A DNA stretch of 6,374 nucleotides, taken from the NCBI GenBank assembly GCA_003132265.1, contig PKXE01000117.1:689-7062 (forward strand). Direction: 5' to 3'. Shown piece by piece: positions 1-4,692 of this stretch (within the stretch, counting starts at the first letter, position 1; each line of letters starts with the position of its first letter). The position numbers were made by a program, and so were the translations under genes. A model generated the notes under the pieces. That model made no database searches and had not been told where the DNA came from. It saw only the letters and a program-made list of their open reading frames with translations. Source of the DNA: Candidatus Dormiibacterota bacterium. GTDB lineage: Bacteria > Chloroflexota > Dormibacteria > Aeolococcales > Bog-877.

Positions 1-236
1 TGGCTGCGGTGGCCGCGGGCCGTCCGGCAGCCGCCTACCTGGATGCCTTTGCGGAAGAGCCGCTGCCGCCGGACTCTCCTCTCTGGACGGCTCCCGGGAT
101 CCACGTCAGCCCGCACATCAGCTGGAACTCTTCCCACCTCGCCCGCCGGACCTCCGAGCTCTTCGCGGAGCAGCTGCGCCGGTGGGTGGAGGGAGAACCA
201 TTGCTGAATCGAGCCAATCCCCAGGCGGGCTACTGA
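1..236 (+). CDS. D-isomer-specific 2-hydroxyacid dehydrogenase, C-terminal fragment (5' end outside window)
   Basis: The frame is open from the window edge (first full codon at base 3) to TGA at 234-236, giving 77 visible residues of a protein that is usually about 310-340 aa. The visible part reads AAYLDAFAEEPLPPDSPLW followed by HVSPHIS. This matches the end of the NAD(P)-binding domain and the catalytic-histidine segment of the D-2-hydroxyacid dehydrogenase family (consensus: LDVF-EEPLP-DSPLW, then a PHIS-like motif). The His of PHIS is the family's acid/base residue. These soluble enzymes reduce 2-keto acids or oxidise D-2-hydroxy acids with NAD(P)H. The substrate (glycerate, lactate, phosphoglycerate or other) cannot be told because the specificity-determining half is missing. 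No ACT-type regulatory domain follows, so it is not a long-form SerA. It converges on the symporter gene with 18 bases between stop codons and is probably unrelated to that operon. Confidence 0.85.
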   Translation, partial: AAVAAGRPAAAYLDAFAEEPLPPDSPLWTAPGIHVSPHISWNSSHLARRTSELFAEQLRRWVEGEPLLNRANPQAGY

Positions 237-237
237 C

Positions 238-253
238 CCGCCTCCGGGAGCGG
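238..253. terminator. Possible bidirectional hairpin between convergent genes
   Basis: The 18-base gap between the two convergent stop codons contains a GC-rich dyad: CCG (238-240) pairs with CGG (251-253), and CTC (242-244) with GAG (248-250), leaving a CGG loop and one bulged C. Its position suits a shared terminator. There is no T-run on either side, so it is not a canonical intrinsic terminator. GC-rich actinobacteria often lack the T-run, but random GC-rich DNA can also fold this way. Confidence 0.35.
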
Positions 254-254
254 C

Positions 255-2150
255 TCAGTCCGGGATGTACTCCCGTCTCAGACCCAGCAGTTCCGGGGCG
301 TGCAGCTGGACCATCTTGGCGGACACTCCTGCCGATGGTGACGGCCGGAGCAGGGAGATGCCGACCATGCAGCCGAAGGCGATCGGCACCGTGACGATCG
401 CCGGCTGGGCCAGCACCACGGCCAGGTTCGAGTGGTGGGCCAGGAAGGCGGCCAGGGGGGTGGACACCGTCGCCACCATGGTGGTGATGATGGAGCAGGT
501 GGCGATACCCCCGCCCAGAGCCACCCCCACGGAGGCTCCCAGGGTGGTCAGCCGGCGCCACCAGATCCCCAGCACCAAGAGGGGGAAGAAGGAGCTGGCG
601 GCAATGGCGAAGGCCCAGCCCACCAGGACGCTGATGTCGAACCGCTCCACCAGCAGCCCCAGCGCCCCGGCCGCCAACCCGGCGCCGAGGGCGCTGAGCT
701 GGAATGCCCGACGGCGAGCGGTGGGGCCGGAGGCAGGTCTCAGCCAGCGCCCGTAGACGTCGTGGCCGAGGGCCCCGCCCAGGGAGACCAGGAGGCCGCT
801 CAGCGTCGAGGTGAAGGCGGCGAAGGCGCCGGCGGCGACGATGGCGGAGAGGGTCTGGCCCAGCCACCCGGCCCCCAGCTGGGAGGGCAGGATCAGCACC
901 ACCGCGTCGGTGAGGTTACTGCCGTACAAGCTGGGGTCGTAGGACCGCCCCAGGGCGCCGAAGATCGGCGGCCAGACGTAGAAGGCTCCCAGCAGCACCA
1001 GGACCAGCAACGCCGTCCGGCGCGAGGCCTTGGCGTCGGGGTTGGTGTAGAAGCGCACCAGGATGTGGGGTAGCCCGATCGTGCCCAGCAGGATGGCCAT
1101 GATCAGGGAGTAGGTGAAGAGGAGGGGATGACCGGTGCCGCCGGCGAGGGGCCCGAAGGGGCCCATCCAGGCTGAGGTGGTGCTGGCGGGGGTCTGGCTG
1201 CCGAAGGGAGCCGGCTGGCCACGGGCGACGGTCACTAGGTCCGACGATTCCCAGGTGATGGTGCCCTTGGGCACCAGGCCGACACCCTCCAGGTGAAGCC
1301 GGTTGGCCCGGCTGGCGTTCACCCGCCCCTTCGGTCCAGTCCCGCCCTCAAAGCCGGCCGCCGGGGCGCCCGAGCTCGCGGTCGGCGCCTGGCGTTGCCA
1401 GCGGAGGTCCGCCGGCCGCGAGACGTGGACTTTGGTAGCGGCCGGGATCTGCCAGAGCTCGCCCCTAGTCACCTGGAAGTTGGTGGTGGTGGTGAGCCGG
1501 GCCAGGCCACCGGCGCCCCGGGCGAAGGGCACCCCGGTGCCGGAGAAGTGGATGAGCAGCAGAAAGGCTGGTACCGAGATCGCGAAAAGCTTGACCGCGA
1601 ACTGCAGGCTCTGGACGAAGGTGATCCCGCGCATGCCGCCACCCACCACCCCGGCCACCACCACCACCGCCACGATCCCGATGCCGACCCCGTAGGGCAG
1701 CCCGGAGGCGGTTTCGACGGTGAGCCCGGCCGCCTTCATCTGAGGGAGGGCGTAGAAGAAGCCGATGACCAAGACCAGGGCCACCGCCAGGCGGCGGAAA
1801 CGGGGACTGTCGAATCGGCCCTCCGCGAAGTCGGGGATGGTGTAGGCCCCGAAGCGCCGCAGTGGGCCGGCGATGAAGAGCAGCAGCAGCAGGTAGCCCC
1901 CGGCGTAGCAGACGGGGTACCAGAGCACGTCGTAACCGAACTGCATGACCAGCCCGGCGATGCCCAGGAAGGAGGCGGCGCTGAGGTACTCGCCACTGAT
2001 CGCGGCGGCGTTGACCCGGGGGGGCACGGCCCGAGCCGCCACCATGAAGTCGGAGGTGGTTCGAGCCCAGCGCCGCGCGAACAACCCCGCGCCCAGGCTC
2101 ACCACCGCCATCGCCACCAGGCCCAGGACCGCTGCCGTGGAGGTGGTCAA
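255..2150 (-). CDS. ActP/MctC-type sodium:solute symporter (SSS family), probable acetate/monocarboxylate importer
   Basis: The protein has 631 aa and about 13 predicted membrane helices. It is a cation-coupled importer of the inner membrane, most like acetate permeases (ActP) and actinobacterial MctC. Family signatures in order are SGEYLSAASFLGIAGL (52-67, helix-1 break), GGYLLLLLF, IPDFAEGRF (105-113), GGMRGITFVQSLQF (171-184), LGTIGLPHILVRFYTNPDAK (355-374, strongly ActP-like) and AAFTSTLSGLLVS (444-456). The adjacent Ser/Thr near 448-449 sit where the family's Na2 sodium site lies. Residues about 205-340 form an outer loop far longer than in ActP (about 550 aa in total). The start is TTG at 2150, supported by AGGGGA four bases upstream; Met14 is a weaker alternative. 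It is the last gene of the operon, 10 bases after the DUF485-like gene. Acetate is the likeliest substrate given the divergent acs, but propionate or pyruvate are possible. Confidence 0.9.
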   Translation of the reverse strand: MTTSTAAVLGLVAMAVVSLGAGLFARRWARTTSDFMVAARAVPPRVNAAAISGEYLSAASFLGIAGLVMQFGYDVLWYPVCYAGGYLLLLLFIAGPLRRFGAYTIPDFAEGRFDSPRFRRLAVALVLVIGFFYALPQMKAAGLTVETASGLPYGVGIGIVAVVVVAGVVGGGMRGITFVQSLQFAVKLFAISVPAFLLLIHFSGTGVPFARGAGGLARLTTTTNFQVTRGELWQIPAATKVHVSRPADLRWQRQAPTASSGAPAAGFEGGTGPKGRVNASRANRLHLEGVGLVPKGTITWESSDLVTVARGQPAPFGSQTPASTTSAWMGPFGPLAGGTGHPLLFTYSLIMAILLGTIGLPHILVRFYTNPDAKASRRTALLVLVLLGAFYVWPPIFGALGRSYDPSLYGSNLTDAVVLILPSQLGAGWLGQTLSAIVAAGAFAAFTSTLSGLLVSLGGALGHDVYGRWLRPASGPTARRRAFQLSALGAGLAAGALGLLVERFDISVLVGWAFAIAASSFFPLLVLGIWWRRLTTLGASVGVALGGGIATCSIITTMVATVSTPLAAFLAHHSNLAVVLAQPAIVTVPIAFGCMVGISLLRPSPSAGVSAKMVQLHAPELLGLRREYIPD

Positions 2151-2154
2151 GAGA

Positions 2155-2160
2155 TCCCCT
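2155..2160 (-). promoter_or_regulatory. Ribosome binding site that sets the TTG start of the symporter
   Basis: Read on the minus strand, AGGGGA lies four bases before the TTG at 2150-2148, inside the 10-base gap after the preceding stop. It supports TTG over the ATG 13 codons further in, which would remove part of the first membrane helix. Confidence 0.6.
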
Positions 2161-2511
2161 TCAGCGAAGGAGATCGGTGAACTCGTCGTCCACCTCCTCG
2201 GCCCGCCGAACGTAGATCGAGCCCAGCCAGATCAAGAGCGGGTAGGAGCCGATCCCCAGGACCAGCCAGGCGACTGGAATCCCGACGACCCTGAGCACGC
2301 CCCACTCCGGCCACCACCAGGCCAGCAACGGCTGGACCAGCAGGAAGGCGGTGAAGGTGAGAGCCACGCCCAGGCTGAGCCGCCACTGGCGCCGCATCAG
2401 CGCCCTCAGGTAGAGCTCGCCGACCTCCGTCTGCTCCTCGAACTCCAGCAGGCCGGTCGACGGGGGAACCTCTGCCTCACCCTCCAGGGCTCCCGGCGGC
2501 TGCTGGGACAA
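2161..2511 (-). CDS. DUF485/YjcH-like small inner-membrane protein, symporter partner
   Basis: This is a 116-aa protein with a hydrophilic, acidic N-terminus (1-35), a basic turn LMRRQWR (38-44), one membrane helix at about 45-66, a short WWWPEWG link and a second helix at about 74-98. The tail is IYVRRAEEVDDEF (99-111). The pattern G-IP, then a helix, then Y--RA---D matches the C-terminal half of E. coli YjcH, the DUF485 protein encoded between acs and actP. Family members almost always sit directly upstream of SSS acetate symporters, as here, and may be an accessory subunit; the biochemical role is not established. The proposed start is TTG at 2511, six bases after the response regulator's stop, so translation is probably coupled. 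I see no clear Shine-Dalgarno there, so a start further inside (for example Met39) cannot be excluded, although it would remove the conserved pre-helix segment. The family call rests on pattern and context. Confidence 0.8.
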   Translation of the reverse strand: MSQQPPGALEGEAEVPPSTGLLEFEEQTEVGELYLRALMRRQWRLSLGVALTFTAFLLVQPLLAWWWPEWGVLRVVGIPVAWLVLGIGSYPLLIWLGSIYVRRAEEVDDEFTDLLR

Positions 2512-2517
2512 GGACGT

Positions 2518-3273
2518 TCAGAGACCGAGGGCCAATCGCAGTTGTGGGCCGTGGCGGCGTGAGACCGGGACCGGGAGGTCGGTCAGCCCCTGGATCCGCA
2601 GCAGGTAGGTGCTGTTGAAGAAGCAGTCGACGGCGGTGACGTGGCGGAGATTGACGATGTAGTGGCGATGAACGCGCATGAAGCCCTGCCGCGATAGCCG
2701 CTCCTCCAGGTCATGCAACCTCAGCCGGGCGATGTACCGGCCCTCGTGGGTCACCACTGCAACGCGGTCCCCATCCACTTCGACGACCCGGATGTCCTCC
2801 ACCGGCAGCAGCAGGATCTGGCCGCGGTGGGTGACCGCGAGCCGGTCCTCCAGTGCGCTCGAGTCGGGAGCCGACTCTCGCTTCAACCGGGCCGCCGAGT
2901 CGCGCGAGGAGAGCGCCAGCCGTTCCAAGGTCAGGTTGAGCCGGTCCACCCGGACCGGCTTCAGCAAGTAGTCGAAGGCGGCCAGCTGGAAGGCCTCGAC
3001 GGCGTGCTCCTCGTAGGCGGTGACGAAAACCACCGGTACCGGGGACGGAAGCTGGGAGATCACCTGGCTCAGCTGCAGGCCATCCATGCCGGGCATGCGG
3101 ATGTCCAGGAACAGCACATCGATCTGCTGCTCGGCGAGCAGGTCCATGCACTGGCTGGCCCCCTCCGCCTCCAGCACCTCCTTGACGCGCGGTGACTGCT
3201 TGAGCAGGTACTTCAGCTCACCCCGGGCGGGGGCTTCATCGTCAACGACCAGGGCGCGGCAGGGAATTTCCAT
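2518..3273 (-). CDS. LytTR-family response regulator (REC + LytTR DNA-binding domain)
   Basis: This 251-aa regulator has the usual length for the LytR/AlgR class. Residues 1-122 form a receiver domain: the acidic pocket is Asp11-Asp12, the phospho-acceptor is Asp57 (VLFLDIRMPGMDG), with Thr85 (VFVTAY) and Lys105 (YLLKPV) as the conserved switch residues. A linker of about 20 charged residues (122-143) leads to a LytTR domain at about 145-248, with its typical opening (LAVTHRGQILLLPVEDI), the FMRVHRHYIVNL segment (198-209) and the closing PVSRRHG (236-242). LytTR domains contact DNA through a ten-stranded beta fold and bind tandem 9-bp direct repeats. The ATG at 3273 is four bases after the kinase stop, so the two are a cognate pair. 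The probable target is the kinase/acs intergenic region, where a matching repeat is found. All key residues are present, so it should be phosphorylatable. Confidence 0.95.
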   Translation of the reverse strand: MEIPCRALVVDDEAPARGELKYLLKQSPRVKEVLEAEGASQCMDLLAEQQIDVLFLDIRMPGMDGLQLSQVISQLPSPVPVVFVTAYEEHAVEAFQLAAFDYLLKPVRVDRLNLTLERLALSSRDSAARLKRESAPDSSALEDRLAVTHRGQILLLPVEDIRVVEVDGDRVAVVTHEGRYIARLRLHDLEERLSRQGFMRVHRHYIVNLRHVTAVDCFFNSTYLLRIQGLTDLPVPVSRRHGPQLRLALGL

Positions 3274-3277
3274 CTGC

Positions 3278-4501
3278 TCAGGATGCCTTCACGCCGGGGC
3301 GGTACTTGGGAATGCGAACCCTGACCGAGGTGCCCTTGCCGGCCTCGGAGATGATCTCCAGCCCGTGGGCCGGCCCAAAGATATGGCTCAGTCGGCGGTC
3401 GATGTTCCCCAGGGCGCCCTGGTGCTCGGCCAGGTCCAGTGGCTTCTCCAGGCCCTCGCCGTCGTCGCGCACCAGGATCAGGCACTCGTCGTCCTGGTCG
3501 TCGGCCTCGATCGTGATCTGGCCCTTGCCTAGCCGCGGTTCGATCCCATGCTTCACCGCGTTCTCGACCAGGGGCTGCACCAGAAGAGCGGGGACCACGG
3601 TGCTGAGCACCTCCGGGTCGATGTGGTAACGGACGGTCAGCCGGTCGCCGAAGCGGGCCTGCTCGAACTTCAGGTACTGGTTGACGTAGACCAGTTCGTC
3701 GGCCAGCGTCGTGAACTCGCTGCTGGGGCCCCGGAAGGCTCGCCGGCTGAAGTCGGCGAACTCGGTGAGCAGATCTCTCGCCCGCTCGGGGTCGGTTCGC
3801 ACGAAGCTGGTGATGGTGGTGAGGGTGTTGTAGATGAAGTGCGGCGAGATCTGGGCGCGCAGCGCCCGCAACTCAGACCGGACCAACGCCGCCTGCTGCT
3901 GGTCGGCCCGCTGTAACCGGAGCTGGGTCGCCAAGAGGTCGGCGAGGTCGGTGGCCACGCTGAGCTGGGCGGGACTGGGTTCCGCGGAGTGGTAGGTGAC
4001 CAGAGCCGCGACCGGCTGCTCGTCGACGGTGAGGGGCGCCACCACCGCCACTCGCAGCGGGCAGGGCGAGGTGGGCTCCTGGGTATGGAGCCGCACCAGC
4101 CGGGTCCGGCCCGACGCGAGCGCCGCCTGAACCGCTTCCGACTCCTCCGCGACGTGGCGGGCGTGATGGTCGGCCCGGCTGCCCGGAGCCGCCTGGAATC
4201 CGAGGAGATTGCGGGTGTCGTATAGCGAAGCCGCCGGCCCGCCTGACTGCGGGACCAGCGAGCGGAGCACCTTGAGGGCGGTCCTCGTGGTCAGGCCCTG
4301 GCGCAGGGTCGAGACGGCCGAGGTGGCGAACGCCAGGGTCCGCAGGGTGGCCCTCTCCTCGACGGTCTTGAAGACGAGGTGGCGCCGCCGCAAGAGCAGG
4401 AACACGCTGGCTGCCGCCAGCGTGGTCAGGCCTGCCTCCACCAGGACCACCGCCAGCCACGACATGGGCGGAATCATCCGCCGAAGGATCCCCAGTTGCA
4501 A
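3278..4501 (-). CDS. LytS/YehU-type sensor histidine kinase with one membrane helix and a GAF-like sensor
   Basis: The protein has up to 407 aa. One membrane helix (about 14-37) is followed by a cytoplasmic RRRH anchor, then a GAF-like region (about 55-195, including VAVVAPLTVDEQPVAALVTY at 151-170) and a linking coiled helix (about 195-215). The His_kinase segment is LRALRAQISPHFIYNTLTTI (211-230), with His221 as phospho-acceptor. The ATP-binding domain carries LVQPLVENAVKHGI (307-320, N box), RDDGEGL (345-351), GALGNIDRRL (362-371) and GKGTSVRVRIP (388-398). It therefore belongs to the LytS class, but it lacks the 5-8 helix membrane sensor of LytS, BtsS or YpdA, so the signal is probably read by the GAF-like domain in the cytoplasm. 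The start is uncertain. TTG at 4501 directly abuts GAGGAG, which is too close for good use; ATG at 4477 or 4465 (residues 9 and 13) keep the helix. The stop is four bases before the regulator gene. Confidence 0.92.
   Translation of the reverse strand: MQLGILRRMIPPMSWLAVVLVEAGLTTLAAASVFLLLRRRHLVFKTVEERATLRTLAFATSAVSTLRQGLTTRTALKVLRSLVPQSGGPAASLYDTRNLLGFQAAPGSRADHHARHVAEESEAVQAALASGRTRLVRLHTQEPTSPCPLRVAVVAPLTVDEQPVAALVTYHSAEPSPAQLSVATDLADLLATQLRLQRADQQQAALVRSELRALRAQISPHFIYNTLTTITSFVRTDPERARDLLTEFADFSRRAFRGPSSEFTTLADELVYVNQYLKFEQARFGDRLTVRYHIDPEVLSTVVPALLVQPLVENAVKHGIEPRLGKGQITIEADDQDDECLILVRDDGEGLEKPLDLAEHQGALGNIDRRLSHIFGPAHGLEIISEAGKGTSVRVRIPKYRPGVKAS
4467..4482. repeat. Short inverted repeat across the kinase start region
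   Basis: GGCGGA (4467-4472) and TCCGCC (4477-4482) are perfect 6-bp inverted arms around ATCA. On the kinase mRNA this could form a hairpin that includes the ATG at 4477 and lies just before the ATG at 4465. It may affect which start is used; chance in GC-rich DNA is also possible. Confidence 0.35.
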
Positions 4502-4528
4502 CTCCTCGACCGCTCGGGCCCGGAACTC

Positions 4529-4561
4529 TGCCGCTCAACCGGCCAATCCGTGCCGTTCGTC
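4529..4561 (+). promoter_or_regulatory. Candidate LytTR (AlgR-like) tandem operator
   Basis: TGCCGCTCAAC (4529-4539) and TGCCGTTCGTC (4551-4561) agree at 8 of 11 bases and start exactly 22 bp apart, about two helical turns. The second contains CCGTTCGTC, the classical AlgR-box sequence, and fits 8 of 9 positions of the general LytTR half-site ([TA][AC][CA]GTTN[AG][TG]). Direct 9-bp repeats with a 12-13 bp spacer are the known LytTR-dimer target. The proximal half-site is good and the other is degenerate. Its place between acs and the operon encoding a LytTR regulator supports autoregulation plus acs control (inference). Confidence 0.55.
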
Positions 4562-4615
4562 GTGACCGGCTCGCCCTCGGCTGAATAGGCCACTACCCTG
4601 CTGCCAAGAGGGGGC

Positions 4616-4634
4616 TGCGGGCGAGCGCTCCGCA
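4616..4634 (+). repeat. Inverted repeat in the presumed acs leader
   Basis: TGCGG (4616-4620) and CCGCA (4630-4634) form a 5-bp dyad, extendable by one G-T pair, around a 7-9 base centre that itself contains the palindrome GAGCGCTC (4623-4630). It lies about 60 bases before the acs start. It may be a protein site or an RNA hairpin, but it is short and nothing else supports a function. Confidence 0.3.
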
Positions 4635-4681
4635 TGGGTCTTGTCGTGTGCCCGCCGCAGTCTGGGGCCTGATTGGAAGCT

Positions 4682-4687
4682 AGGAGG
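4682..4687 (+). promoter_or_regulatory. Strong Shine-Dalgarno of acs
   Basis: AGGAGG lies five bases before the ATG at 4693, a near-ideal anti-16S match. It fixes the acs start and implies high translation, in contrast with the weak or absent sites and TTG starts of the opposing operon. Confidence 0.9.
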
Positions 4688-4692
4688 GAGAT

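Larger units (their letters stand above)
4502..4692. promoter_or_regulatory. Divergent intergenic region between the kinase operon and acs
   Basis: These 191 bases hold no plausible gene and must carry the promoters of both transcription units. I found no strong sigma70-type -35/-10 pair on either strand. The best plus-strand candidate is TACCCT at 4594-4599, which fits the actinobacterial TAnnnT -10 pattern but has no good -35. The weak -35 would suit a promoter that needs an activator, and the LytTR-like repeat at 4529-4561 ends about 10 bp before the expected -35 position. On the minus strand, TTGGCA and TATTCA occur but are only 14 bases apart, too close for a normal promoter. A small inverted repeat lies in the presumed acs leader. 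Confidence 0.7.

Noticed and set aside
118..867. 249-codon minus-strand frame overlapping the symporter's 3' part in another frame
   Set aside because: The translation is Arg/Pro/Gly-rich without domains. It overlaps both the symporter and the dehydrogenase end.
1640..1675. Run of CACC/CCACCACC triplets resembling a simple repeat
   Set aside because: It encodes the Val/Gly-rich membrane helix of the symporter (AVVVVAGVVGGG) on the other strand, so codon choice explains it.
1293..2180. 295-codon open frame on the plus strand opposite the symporter
   Set aside because: It is His-, Gly-, Arg- and Pro-rich with no motif, while the opposite strand encodes a convincing SSS symporter. It is a GC-driven shadow frame.
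3873..4538. 221-codon minus-strand frame overlapping the kinase
   Set aside because: It lies in another frame of the kinase, Gly/Arg/Pro-rich, with no family match; the kinase frame carries all the conserved boxes.
4562..4574. CRP-like half-site GTGA followed by TCGC in the intergenic region
   Set aside because: CRP controls acs in some bacteria, but here the spacing is five rather than six bases and the second arm is imperfect, so it is not supported.
4590..4610. Minus-strand TTGGCA and TATTCA as a promoter for the kinase operon
   Set aside because: The two elements are only 14 bases apart, outside the normal 16-18, so I do not call a promoter.
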